A stretch of DNA of 64,000 nt, taken from positions 62,001-126,000 of the forward strand of contig MSJH02000817.1 in the NCBI GenBank assembly GCA_001931875.2, given 5' to 3'. This DNA is from Byssochlamys sp. IMV 00236 (Eukaryota > Ascomycota > Eurotiomycetes > Eurotiales > Thermoascaceae). Positions 45,301 through 57,656 of the stretch are shown here, piece by piece. Positions within the stretch are counted from its first letter, which is position 1. Every line of letters begins with the position of its first letter. The notes beneath the pieces are model-generated. The model was not told the origin of the DNA. It ran no database searches and was given only the letters and a program-made list of their open reading frames with translations. Made by a program: the position numbers and the translations under genes.

Positions 45301-47216
45301 CTACGGAGCAACGGCTGGCTCATGAGCCGCCGTGCTCGGGGTTTCTTCCACGGCCTTCCCCCACACCTTCTCGAATGCCGGGTCTACGACCGCTCCGCTA
45401 GGCATCGCGGATGATGGGCCCTGGGTTTCCTGCTCGGACCTTGAGGCAGCTTCTGATGCGACAACCTGGCTCAGGTCAACGAGACTCGAAACGCCAAGCT
45501 CACTGGCCCTTCTGTCTTCGTTCTGGACGCCGAGCGGAGCAGAAGACGAGGTCGGCCCCGATTCGGGCATCTGAAGATCAAAGTTCGAACTGTACACGAC
45601 AGCCGCAAAGGCTTCCAGCTCGCGGACGCCCTGCTCCATGGCCACCAGGTACTCATTGGGCGGGTGAGTTCCGTTTCCAATAACATGCGCCTGTCGCGTC
45701 ATCACTGCAAGTACAGTGGCCAGCTTCACTTTCGGCGCTGATGGGCTCGATGCCGGGATAATGGTGACACTAGAGGAAAAGTTCTGTACAGCAGGCTTCG
45801 GGGAGCTGGGGGTGGAAGGAGAGGCCTTGAAGGCCTGGGAGGCACAGTTCTGGTCAACCAGAGTCGAGAAGCCCTCGTTGTTCAGCAATGTCAGGATGTG
45901 CGTGAAAGAAGGCGATTCGATCAGATCGGAGGTCTCGTCCAGGAGATGTCGCAGTGTGGCGGTCGTCTGAGGAGACGAAGGAGCCGAGGTGATGACCCCG
46001 GATTCCTGAAGGACAGTGTCTTCCTCCTCCCGAGGCGGCAGCAGGTATGGCAACCAGTTCTTGGACCTGCAACAGTTAATTAGTATTGCAAGACTCTATC
46101 AACAGCAGGTTGACGTACCTTCTCTCTTCTTCCGTGGCTCCTTCGATCTTCTTCCGAACCTGGAGTGTCAATTCGGACAATTTGCCTATGGTGATATCCT
46201 CCCTCGGGTTCACCGGGCCGAAGGTCTCCTTGACAGCCGCCTGGACCTTCTCCATCAGGTCCTTCCATCCCCGATGGAGCAGCCACCAACTGAAGGTGAG
46301 ATACCGCCGGTTGGTCTCGTAGTCATTGCCAAACATCTGTCCAACCCCATCGTCATGATCTTCCAGACTGATTGTCTCCGCATTCGCAGGTGGCGTCGCT
46401 AGTGAGACCACGCTGGAGAGGTAGTTCCGACGACCGAGAAGGTTGAGCTGGATGCGAGTGAGAAGGGTAAGTAGAGACAAGGTGTAGATGAGCGTAAAAG
46501 CACGTGTCAATGCTGTGATGCATTAGTATTTTTCTTTATACCACAGAATCATAGTGTCTCTCTCTCTCGGGAAACCACACATACAGCTAATCTTGACCTC
46601 ATTCCAGAGCTGCGTCTTACTCCGCTTCGGCCGCTGTCCATCTGGGTCTATCTGACTAGTATGGAGAAAGCTCTCGCTCTGGAAGCTCGACAAGCTCCGA
46701 CCATCATCTTCCGTAGTGCTGGGCGGTGCTGAACTGAATTCCGACCCTGTTGCATCCCCACTCATACGGGACAGTCTCTCCGCGCGCTTCCGCTGCAACT
46801 CCTGCGTGAGCTCCTCGACGGGCAGCGCTTCGAGGATATTCTCCGTCGCCGTAGGAAGCAGAGCCAGCACTGTAAAGGTACAGTCTGTTTGATTCTGTTC
46901 GAATCGTCGTCGAAGACTGTTTGTTCATGGCACCAATCGTCAGTCAGTTAGTTTTCCATTGTCGTGTCCTGCAATGCGCACGCGAGCAGGATGACGATCA
47001 TCATCCAAGCCAGCCCCATCTTTTCACGCTACCACCACAACGAACAGAAACAACGTACTTCTCCTTGGCGATTCGATCGCTGCTCATGCGCTCTCGCGCC
47101 TCTGCAATCTTGGACAGCACATACTGTCCGGCCAGATAGCCAGCTCCGATGACACCGAAGCCGACAGCAAGGCCCTTGCGATTGCGCCGGAACCAGCGCT
47201 TGGTAGCACCGATCAT
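45301..47216 (-). CDS. pex3: Peroxisomal biogenesis factor 3
   Basis: A four-exon gene. Exon 1 (47216-47059) encodes the short matrix-side Arg/Lys tail (KRWFRRNRKG) and the single membrane anchor (VGFGVIGAGYLAGQYVLSK), both typical of Pex3, the peroxisomal membrane receptor for Pex19. Exon 2 is 46916-46585. The reading then continues through the LTRAFTLIYTLSLLTLLTRIQLNLLGRRNYL region, the most conserved part of Pex3, and ends after a Ser/Pro-rich loop and an Ala-rich tail. In exon 2 the NLRRRFEQNQTDCTFTVLALLPT segment is also family-typical. It is convergent with the last cluster gene and marks the right border of the cluster. Confidence 0.92.
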
Positions 47217-48332
47217 CGTTCGAGGGACAATGATAAACCGTGGACGGAACGATGACGAGTGTTCAGGTCATGGTATAGAAATTGAAACGAAGAGTGCAGA
47301 ATACAGCCTCTGCTGAGATTCAGAGACTGGAGATAGTAGTCCAGTCAGCCAATCTCTCAGCAGGAAATAATGAAGAATGAGCTCAGGAGTAGAAAAGAAA
47401 GAAAGAAAGAAAGATGCAGGATGAATGAACTCGCAGCTCACTGATGATGATGGCGCGGAGAGCTGGTCGCGGTGGCACTGGGGGAAGGCGAGCTAGCGCG
47501 ACTCCTCGGCAAATGGCTGGAGTTCCCTGTGAAGGAGAATGTCGCGGGGATGAAGAACTAGTAGGGGGGGAAGTAAGTAAGTAAGTACAGAGTAGTAAAT
47601 GGTAAATAATATCTCATCTATCTCACAATCTGTGTTTCTTCTTCACGCCATCTTACCATCACATTGAAAGCTGTAGACTCCCCAGGATAACTAAATAAGA
47701 TCCCTCTCTCCCTCTGCCGGCACTGAGACTCGCTGACGTTCCCGGAAAGCAAACCCAGGCGAGACTCTCTCTGGAGGGGCAATTTAATCCATCCCATCAC
47801 TCCGTTCGAATTAATCAATAATGAGCTGCTATCTCCTTTCCCAACTCGAGTTAATAATACCACCTTAGTTAAATTATTAAACTCTTTAACTAGTTTCCTC
47901 TTTTCTTTCCTGACTAGCTAAACCAGTCCTAGAGAGACGCCTCACCGTCTTCCCCAGTCAAGAAAAAAACAGATTGATTACTACTCTAACTACCATCTCT
48001 CTCTCTCCAGCTTCAACCAACGCTTTTACTCTTCTTAATCTTTCCCCCGCTCTCACTCCCAGCCTAAACCTTGCCTGTCCTACTTCCTCACATCATCGAC
48101 ATCGTCCCCGTTTTGATCCTCGAGTCTACGGTTCTACGGCCCAGCTGGCCGTCTAATACAGCTGGGTCGCCCGCAACGAGCGATCATTAAATACCGTTCT
48201 ATCGTCAAGAGACGATAAAGCAAGCCGATACGATACGATACGCAGAAGCTGGAAAAATAGGAGGAAGGGAAGATTCGAGTTGAACATCAAATTCCTTCCT
48301 TGATCTTGATTTCGATCTTGTTCTTGTTCAGC
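47217..48332. other. Intergenic between pex3 and atg101
   Basis: The divergent promoters of two housekeeping genes. It contains a short AAGA tandem at about 47396-47412 and CT-rich tracts near 47995-48010. No gene seen. Confidence 0.55.
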
Positions 48333-49226
48333 ATGGAACCCCGCAAGACCCCTCCGGAATACTTCCTGGAAATATTCGCAGACACTTCGTCCGTCAAGGA
48401 CGTTTTAAAAGGTTGGGCCCCGGTCTTATTTCCTTTTTTTTTTTCTTTCGCATTTATCGCAATTCTTTCCCGGTCTTGAGTCTCGTTGCCGTGTGTGCGT
48501 GCGGGGAAGATGGAGAGAAGACAGGGCACAGAGAGAGAGAGAAATAACTCGCAAGCTTAAACAAAAATCAAAATCAAAAGTGTCTGCGCTGACAGTGGCT
48601 TTTTCATCACACTTAGGCGTCCTCAACCTCATCTTCTTCCACCGCTACTTCCCCTCCATCCGTCCCAGCACCGTCGACGTCCTCGATCTCACACTACCCG
48701 TGATCAACGATGTCGAGCTCGAGACCCTGATCGACTCGCGCGTCACCTCGCTCGTCCGCCAGCATCTATCCTCATCGAATGCCTACGGAGGCGGCGGCGG
48801 CGGTGTCCGCGGCCGCATCGCCGTCGAGTTCTTCGAGAAGAAGCGCAAGCGTGCGGGGCTCTGGTTCGGCGGGTTGGCTGGAAAGGGCGAAGAGGAGGTC
48901 TGTTGGGAGATTTGGACGCTGGATGTGACGATCGCAACGCCCAAGACTGAGTCGGGTGAGTATCGAGTGTCCAGTTCCCGGACGGGCTTAACTATCGCCG
49001 GTGAGCCTCGAAAGCAAAAGTTACTGACACCACCTTAGAAAGGGCCAAGGTCCGCAAGGCGATGGAAAACATGCTTCAGAAAGCCGCTTTCAAGATCCTT
49101 GCCGTTGTCAACCGGGATAAAGACCACATCCCGCCCATCACTACCAGCGATGCCAATCCGTTCCCTTATCGCATCGTCTTGAACCCCCGCACCGACAGCT
49201 GGGGTAATCGCATCGGTCTATATTAA
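48333..49226 (+). CDS. atg101: Autophagy-related protein 101 (HORMA domain)
   Basis: Three exons (48333-48411, 48617-48955, 49039-49226, frames checked) give 201 residues. The protein opens with EYFLEIFADTSSVKDVLKG and continues with FFHRYFP and the VLDLTLPVINDVELETLID block, the most conserved part of Atg101. The end, NPFPYRIVLNPRTDSWG, is also family-typical. Atg101 pairs with Atg13 in the Atg1/ULK initiation complex of fungi other than budding yeast. A Gly-rich insert (YGGGGGG) lies in the loop after SLVRQHLSS. Short, GC-rich exon 2 against an AT-rich leader. Confidence 0.92.
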
Positions 49227-49887
49227 AGGATGGCATCTCCATTAGACATAGACACGATCTAGAGTGACATGATGCCATTAGTCGGCTTCCATGCCATCGA
49301 ATCATTTTATCGCCCGCGTTTCCAGAGGATATCTGGACGCTGCGCCACGGGTTATCAGGAGTCTTGGAGTTCAACACTAGACGGTGCACCAGGAGAAGAG
49401 CGCCTTGGTCAGGAAATGTATATTATTTGCGCTACTACTACTACACTACTTCGAGACCGCTTCAGTCGGGAAAGGACCAGATGGGAATAAAAAATATCAA
49501 TAATCGGCGCTGTTGGATTTCAGGAAAGACGCAAGCAAAAAAGCATTTACCATCCTCGCAAACCATGGATTCAAACAGAAAGGGACTCGTTCCTATCCAT
49601 ACATTCACCGGTCTGACCAGCTGCCGCGGTCGACCCTAACCACCGTCCAACTACCACCAATGTGGCGTCTGTACCACACTCCCGTTTCTATCTACTACAA
49701 TTGCCAAAAGGAAAGCCCAAAAAGCTATGAGATACTCTCATCCAGAGATAGCGCCTAACTCAACTGACTCGTCACGCGCGGGAGAACGGAATCGCGGGAT
49801 TATACTGGCGCAGGAGCTCATGCCACCATGTAAACATACCAAAACACCCTCTGCGATTCACATCCGTCCTGGCCAACGGCTCCAGGC

Positions 49888-50913
49888 TTACTGGTCCTTG
49901 GCGGCAGCATCGGCCTGGGAGCGGAGGTTGGAGGAAGTAGAGCCACCCTGGAAGAAGCGGCCCAGCAGAGGCTGGAGGAAGGAGTGGAAGACGATCTGAG
50001 CACCGCTGTGAAGATTGTCAGATCGCGACTCATCGACGGCTTGTCATTGGCTGATTACTTACTTGGTCTGGGGGAGGGCCATCCAGAGGACGAGCACAAA
50101 CTTGAAGATGTAGTAGAAGGCTAGATAGCTCGCAGGTCAGAAAATGAAACTTGTCAAGTGGCCCATTCTTGGACTGCAATCGAAAAAGTTCATATGGTAA
50201 CTTACGGAACCAGTAGGCAGCACTGACAGCGCTCTCCAGGACGGTCAGGAAAGCATACACAACCCAGTACTGTTGATTTGCATGTGATTAGTTTCCGTTA
50301 TCACGTCACGTGGGTCAATAGCCGGTCGCATGAGATGCCGCGGCCAACATCACGCGGGCTATGACCATCATCAACGAAGGGAACTTACGGTGAGCCACTA
50401 TATCAACCCAGTCAGTCATCAGTCATGCATGAAGGGATCCCTCAGAAGTGAGAGAGTACGCAAGTCCACTTACCTGAGTGTCATCGGCAGTACCAGCAGT
50501 AAACAGGGCATGAAGCGAGTAGTAACCTGGGATGAGGAAACCAGCAAAGTTGACCAGGAACTGGCCAGCGATGTTGAAGAAGACGAGGAAGAAGTAGATG
50601 CCAACGAGACCCAGGACGACATAGACCTTAGGGACGGAGGTCTGTCTCTCCAGGTTGTTCAGGGCGGCATACTTGGAGAGCTAATTATATATTTTTTTAA
50701 TTTCTTCGTCAGCAAAAAAGCTCCTAACTTATCCCTGGCCTTTCTCTGAGCGCGGAATTCCTTTTTCCAAGACAAGCTTCCCGTGTAGGAAGCTTCAAGG
50801 AATAGAAATGCTCAGGTAAAAGAAAACCGAATTGTCGGTCAAGAACAAGGTATACACACCTCCTTGTCGAGCTGGGATATGTGGTGCTGGGCACGATCCT
50901 GCAAGCTGGCCAT
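49888..50913 (-). CDS. yop1: Yop1/REEP-type ER membrane-shaping protein (TB2/DP1/HVA22)
   Basis: Several short exons. Exon 1 ends at 50860 (MASLQDRAQHHISQLDKE), followed by LSKYAALNNLERQTSVPKVY, two hairpin membrane segments (VVLGLVGIYFFLVFFNIAG and LVNFAGFLIPGYYSLHAL), then DTQ-WLTYWVVYAFLTVLESA and a third hydrophobic stretch FYYIFKFVLVLWMALPQT. The protein ends GRFFQGG...AAAKDQ. This layout is that of Yop1, a reticulon-like protein that bends ER tubules and interacts with Yip1. About 170 residues, the usual size. Confidence 0.9.
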
Positions 50914-51776
50914 TTTGTCTTGGCTGTGGGGTTTCTGATGCTAGAATCAATGGAGGACTTGGGTATATCTCAATCCAGTTGCTGCAGGGGTGCTGGAAAT
51001 AGGAATTGTGGCGGTGCGGACTCCAACAGAGACAGGAAAATGTTTAATGAAGAGAGAGAGCTTGAGAGTCGAAAGGAAACGCTGGCCCTTCTTTTGGGGA
51101 AGAGCTAACTTAGCGGATGACGGTGTGTCGGGTCACGTGTGGTCATGACGTTACCACGCGGCCCGTGCTCTCCCGCTGTCCTATTTTTGTGCTGTAACTT
51201 ACTCTATACAATTACAAGGAGTCTCCAAGCATAGTTCCTTGCCCTTTTTTTCCAGGAGAAGAATTCCCTCAAGACGAGTGCGCACACCAACACTTGCTGG
51301 TGTCCTTAGGCTCATAAAGACTCGATACAAGAATAAATTAAGATTTAGATACGATGCGGAAGTTAGCGGAAAAGGTAGAAGATCAAGAATAGATAGGTCC
51401 ATAAACTACACTGAATCGTACACAAGCCATCATATACGTCGAAACAAATGGTGCAAACCAAGCAGAACGGGAATAAATGAGTATCCTCTGATCTAGTAAT
51501 GGCTAACAGTAGAAGTGAAGAGAAATTAACTTCCCAATCTCAAATTGATTGCGTATTGCACCGTAGCCACCAACCGTCATCCTATCGCCTGTTTCGTTGT
51601 CACATAACGCCTTCCTGAATGTCGGAACCGCAAAAAAAGAAAAGTTCAGCAACGAGACGGCACGCGCGATACTCCACCAACTCCCTCCCAGAGAGAGAAA
51701 CCGATAGCCTCGACTATGCGTTCGCAGAGAAGGTCACCGAAGACCCGCGTTGCCGAAGATTGAGTGTCCAGTCACT
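50914..51776. other. Intergenic, nothing seen
   Basis: The yop1 promoter and the 3' flank of the Snf2-type gene. Short frames here (e.g. 51239-51496) lack any recognisable motif. Confidence 0.5.
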
Positions 51777-54700
51777 TCATTCTTCGTCACTCACAGCACC
51801 GCTATTGGCACTGTCTCGGTTCCCGGTGTTGAATGTGAGTTTCAACTTGGGCTGGCCCGACGGTGTCCCGGCACCGGAGACAGCAGTAGACTGGCCATCC
51901 GCAGCGTCAGCCTCATCAGGGTGGGCAAAATCAGGGTAGTTTTCCAGTTGTTTCTTGATTTCACTGATAGCAGTAGACTATAACATCCATTAGCAAAAGG
52001 CTCATTGAAGACTCATAGAAAAGACTTACTTCAATCTTGTTGGCGTCCTGGAACAGAACACTGCCATCCTCGTTATAGGTCCGCGCATTCTGACAGAGAA
52101 GGTGGATGTCATCGCGGAACTCTTTCAGACTCTGGTACTCCTCGCGATTGATCTTCTTTTTGATCATATCCATGGCGATCGGGTTCTGGATGATCATGTA
52201 GTAGTCAGGGTATTGTGACTTGGGCGGAGGCTTCATGAACGGCTCAATGATAGCGCGGGTAACCGTCTCATCCTCGCTGTCAGACGAGTCAGGAGCAAGC
52301 TCCTCTTCGAGATCCATCAACACCTGGTAGACAGCGGTGAGGATCTTCTGCAATGTCGCGCGGTCAGCCGGACTGAGGGTCTCGACAACCTTGCCCGGTT
52401 TGCCCTTCTTGCGCTTGGTAGGCGGCGTCTCTTCGACCAGCTCAGATTCTGCCTTGCGTTTAGGCGCGGGCCCCTTGCGACGTCTCTTGGGCTGAGGAGT
52501 TTCTGAGCTTTCACGAGAGGGCTCAGGAGATGACTCGACGATACCTTGATTCTTGCGCGCCCGCTTTTCTTTGTTGTTGCGACGGCGCTCGATCTTAGCC
52601 TCTTTCCTGGCGATAGCATCCTCGATCGTGTCATCATCAGCATCAACCGCCATCAGCCACTGCTCCTCAGTGAGGCCATCGTCATATTTAGTGACCTTGC
52701 GCTCACGGGCACCGCGTCCGGCCAATTCATCGACTGGCACCTCGTCTGTAACCGGCGCTTCTTCCGTCAGATAAATATCCGGCAACTCGGACTCGCCCAT
52801 CAGACGGGGAAGGGGACGACCAGGCCCGTACTGATCATTCTTTAGTCGCTCCTGATCGATGCGCTGGAACAGCGCCAACTCGTCTTCGGAGCGAGCCATG
52901 ATCTCGTTGAGATCGTCATCATCCATTTCGTCCTGCTCGCCGAGCTGATCGGCTGCCTCGGCACTCTCCAGGAGAGTTCGCAGAAGAGCATCACGCTCCT
53001 CGTTGGTCGATTTGTTGTCGAACTTTCCGGCCTGGATGACCTTGCCGTCCATATCGAGCTTAAATTGGGCGCGCTCCAGGATCTTCTCTTCAACAGAGTT
53101 AGAGCTGATCAGACGGAGAATCCGCACTTCATTCTTCTGGCCGATACGATGCGCACGGTCCTGGGCCTGCAGATCCTGGTGAGGGTTCCAGTCGGAGTCA
53201 TAAATAATAACAGTGTCTGCGGTCTGCAGATTAAGACCCAAACCTCCGGCACGAGTAGAAAGAAGAAAACAGAAGTAGTCGGAGTTCGGTGCGTTGAAGA
53301 TCTTCAGCAAGTCTGACCGATCGTCCGACTTTGTAGAACCATCAAGACGCAAATACTTCATGCCACGGAGTCTGAGGAAATCTTCCATGATATTCATAAT
53401 CTGCGTCATCTGGAAGAACATCAACACACGATGCCCCGAAGCCCGGAACTTGGGAAGGATCCTGTCGAGAAGCTCAAACTTTCCTGCCGTTCGCCATAGC
53501 AGATCATTGGTACCACGACCAGGGTTCATCTGATCTTCAACGGGCTCGAACACGAAGGGATGGTTGCAGAGCTTTCGAAGCTGCATCAGCATGTTGCTGA
53601 GACCACGCATACCGGTCTTTCCTCCCTTGCCATCGCTGACAACCATCTTGTTGTGGGTGACAAGCTGCTTGTACAACTTGGCCTGCAAGGCAGAGAAACG
53701 GCATTTGATGACACGCTCCTGCTTGTCTGGCAGGTCTTTCTCGACATCCTTCTTGAGACGTCTCAGCAAGAATGGCCGAAGAACCTTGTGCAGACGCCGG
53801 ATGACCAGCAGCTGCTCTTCTTCGCTCAGTTCCATCCGATCTTGGCCTCCGGTGTTGGCGAACGGAGTGTTGAACCATTCGTCAAACGACTTCACTGACT
53901 TGAAGATGTTCGGCAGGACGAAGTTCAACAGGGCCCAGAGTTCAGGCAGGTTGTTTTGCAGAGGAGTTCCGGTCAAGATCAACCGATAGCGGCTGGTGTA
54001 ATATTGAGTCAAGGTGCTGCTCAGCTTGGATTGAGCGTTCTTCATACGGTGTCCTTCATCGACGATCATATGGTTCCATTTCACCTTGCTCAGAACCGGT
54101 CTGTCCTTGATGATGTACTCATAAGTGGTCAGAAGCACCTGAAAGTTGCCCCAGCGAATGGCCTGCTGTTGCTGCTTTCGTGTATTAGGAGGTCCCTTAT
54201 ATACGATCCTCGCCACTGATGGCGCCCACTTCTCAAACTCCAAATTCCAGTTGGTGAGCGTACTGAGAGGTACAATAACCAAAAACGGACCGTTCTGCTT
54301 CTTGAACTCGATAAGGTAAGTGATCAAACTGATGGTCTGGATTGTTTTTCCAAGACCCATTTCATCTGCCAGAATACCGTTGAGGTTGTTGTTGTAAAGA
54401 GAGATCATCCACTGCAGACCCTTGAGCTGGTACTCCTTGAGCGTACCACCAACCAAGATAGAAGGCTGCACCGTGACTTCTTCTTTGATGCGGTGAGCAA
54501 CAGCGTAGTAATCGATCTTCTTGCCACCCTCTTCTTCATCAGTTTCGTCTTCGCCTTCTTCTTCGTAGAACTGGTCTTCTTCGCCGAACCGCTCGGCCAC
54601 GCTGCGCTGCTGCTCCCTGACGGAAGCGGCGAGCTGCTTGAGGAAACCATCGGTCTGCTTGAGCAAGTGTGAGATACGGGAGTCCTTGGCCTGGCCCAGC

Positions 54701-56305
54701 AGCTTCATATAAGTCTCCTCGTCGTTGGCCTTCAGCGCCTGAAGACGTTGCTTGGCAGTACGCTCCACACGCTTCTGCTCCTCACGCTCCATGTGCTGGT
54801 GGTGCTGAAGCATCATGCGTCCGAGCTTCTGCATGCGGGCGCGCTGCTGGTTGGCTGCATTTTGCACCTCGTGGCTGTGGCTCACGATAGCTTGCAATTG
54901 ATCGTACTGCTTCTTCTTCTCGCGCGTCTCGCGAGCGTCCCGCTGTTGCTTCTCGAGCTTCTCGGTAATTCTTGCCTCCCGCAGAGACTGCTTCTTCATG
55001 CGGCGGTGGCTGGAGCGGTTCGCGGTCATGCCAAGATTGTCGAAATGGAACATCTCATTCTGGATCTGCTTACGGAAGGCTCTTTGCTTGGGGAGCAGAT
55101 TGAGCATCTTGTACTCAATCAAGGCCTTCAACTTGAGAGAATCATCTCCGGTAGGAGTCTCACTCTTGCTCGCATCCCAAACTCCTAAGTTAGCTGGCAG
55201 CTGGGCCAGCTCGGCCTTGCGAGCAGTGATCCTGTTATATAGAGCCATCTCCCTGTCTTCTCGTACCTGCTCGAGGTCGATGCCCATGGGCATCAAGCTA
55301 GGGATGTATGGTCGATTGGTACGAATGGAGTGATCCGCATAGTTGATCGAGCTCGGGAAAAGTTCATAGGGAGACTCAAAGCTCTCGTACCAGCTCTTCG
55401 GTTGCTCGACCTTCTCTGCGCTATCAGCAGCCTGTTCACTGCGACCGCGGGAGGCATTCTCCAGCACAGATTCCGCTGCAGCGAGATTATCAGCGGGAGT
55501 GGAAGGCTGACGTTTCTTGGAGGCAAAGAGCTGCTGTTGGAGAGACGGCGGGATGGCAACGTTCTTCGTCAGCATCTTGAATGCAACAATCTGGTTTCGG
55601 AGTCTAGCCAGCTGGTCCGGGGAGAAGCTTCCATTCGCAGCTGGAGCACCCTTCTGCGCGGAAGCGGCAGTCTGCCCTGAGGGTTGAGACTGGCCACCTG
55701 CAGCGGTAGCATTCGACTCTTGTCCGCCAGTAGACGAAGCAACGGATCCATTGCGGGCTAAATGGAGCGCGACGAGTTAGTAACAATAATATGGGAGACG
55801 TCCTTATAAGAACCGATAAAACTCACCATGAACGCCGTTGGGGGTACCGTCCTGGCCAGCACCGTTCACCTGCTGCAGGTGCTGCTGACGTTGCTGCGCC
55901 TGAAGTTGCTGCTGCGCGAACTGTCTCTGCTTGTTGTAAACCGTCTGGCGTTGCACAGCAGTGAGGAGATTGTGAGCCTTCAGGTACTCGGGGTCATCAT
56001 GGCGGACACCCTGTTCTTGCATCTGCCGAAATTTCTGCAGTGAGGTTAGCGCGATCCATGGGAGGTGGTCTCAATGATCTCATTGTTGTTGAAATTGGCA
56101 CGCTGAGTGTTGGTATGGTGTGTTCTTTTCAGATGGGAAAAGCGCCTGTTGCGACATCTTCTGAGGGCAAGAAGCGCGGTCCTGGTGGCCGGGAAACAGA
56201 GAGAAGACTCACCTGATAGACCTCCTGGACGTGTTGCTGGGTCAGGTTCGGGGGCAAACTCATGTTACCAGCGCCCATATTGGGCACTGACTGGATAGAA
56301 GCCAT
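51777..56305 (-). CDS. snf21: RSC/SWI-SNF type Snf2 chromatin-remodelling ATPase
   Basis: Four exons, about 1,400 residues. Exon 1 begins MASIQSVPNM at 56305, exon 2 is Gln-rich, the large exon runs from the 55760 region to about 52030, and the last exon ends at 51777 with an acidic SDEE tail. Domains in order: a QLQ motif (DQLARLRNQI), an HSA helix (Arg/Lys/Glu-rich, RREARITEKLEKQQ-like), the helicase core with DEMGLGKT, VDEGHRMKN, RAGGLGLNL and QAQDRAHRIGQ, a SnAC region, a Lys/Arg-rich linker (KRRRKGPAPKRK) and a C-terminal bromodomain (YPDYYMIIQNPI). This is the Sth1/Snf21 catalytic subunit layout; Snf2 of SWI/SNF is the alternative, and the shorter N-terminus favours Sth1/Snf21. Confidence 0.92.
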
Positions 56306-57656
56306 GGTCTAGCGCGTCTGGCCGTCAGTCATGAGCAGGCGGACGCCTGTACTGTCGAAGAAGCAGCGGCAGGAGTGACCGCGCCAGGTGAAGGAAAACG
56401 CGTGGAAAGGACCGTCAGCGGCAGCGGAGGACAAGTCGCGCCTGTCCAGCGATGTTACGCGTGGCTTTGTTGCTATGGCGGGGCGGCGGGCTCCGTTTGA
56501 CGATGGATGCGACAAGCAGAGGTTGATATCTGGATGCTTGGCGGATGGAGTCTCGTTGTTGCCCGGTCGGCAGAGGAACTCACGGCGCCCGGTGAGGAAG
56601 GGGAGGAGCGGCCAAGGGGAGGAGAGGCGCAATGGCAGGGACCAAATGCGCCCTACAACGAAGGGTCGCGTTGGGGAAGCGCGTTGAAGCCTTGGACGGA
56701 TGAACTGGGGATGGAGGGGGGGTGGCCGTCGCGACAAGTTCCGTCCTGGTCGGATGAACTTGGCTGTGCTCAGCCTGTGCCTGTGAACGAGAGGAGGCAG
56801 GCGGCGAGACGTTGAAAGAAGATTTCGCACTAGGCACGTGAGCAGCCTGCTGACTCAGCTGCCTGTCGCCGCATTGGGCTTGGCCGGGCAGAGTCGATCT
56901 CACTGGGGATTTCTACAGTCTATCTGGATTCTACAGGGTGTGAGGTCGATGTGAGCGTGAGCTTTGAAGCAAGTAGTAGACGCTGAGGACTCGACGTTTG
57001 TTTATCCTTTCTCCTAGCGACTTGTCGCCGTCACGGGTTATGCTCCAGGCGGTCTGGGGCTCTGCATTTGGGCCGATAGTCTCGATCTTCGATCGCCCAC
57101 GCGGGTCCTTCGGGTAGCGTCTCTGGGGAGTCGACTAGGACATTCCTCCACGTCAGAACGGTTCATGGTTGATAGAACGAGTGTTTGTTGCAGCAGTTAT
57201 TGCAGGTTAATATTACCCGCGAAAAGTGGCCCCTACTCTGTCCACTAGCTCGTTCAAAAAAAATGTCCTCAGATGAAGGTGTTTGTGCATTATGCAATAT
57301 CCCCCGACTCGACTGAGTTGAGTCATTGTTAAAATGCTTAGGAATACCAATTATTACTATCCTTGGTTCGCAAATCGGCTCACGCCCTTTTTAATCCTGT
57401 TCCTATAAATATCTAATTACTGATCCTACCCCTCCAGCAGAAAAGAGATTTACAGCAGTCCACACAAAAGACATTATTGCCCTGTGGGTTTGACACCTCC
57501 TCAGAGGTCAATATCACTATTCTTCACCACGAAAAGGAGAGCTGATGAGCGGAGGAAAGACGAAGAAAATTACCAAGACCCTAAATAGAATCCACCATCG
57601 TGTATCTATGAACTCCCAAACTCCACGCATTATTTCCATCCGATGAGTTATCCAAA
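56306..57656. other. Intergenic, nothing seen
   Basis: 1.35 kb holding the snf21 promoter and the 3' flank of the BAR-protein gene. The first half is GC-rich and the second half AT-rich. Overlapping frames in both directions at 56300-56900 are composition-driven and have no domain. Confidence 0.5.
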
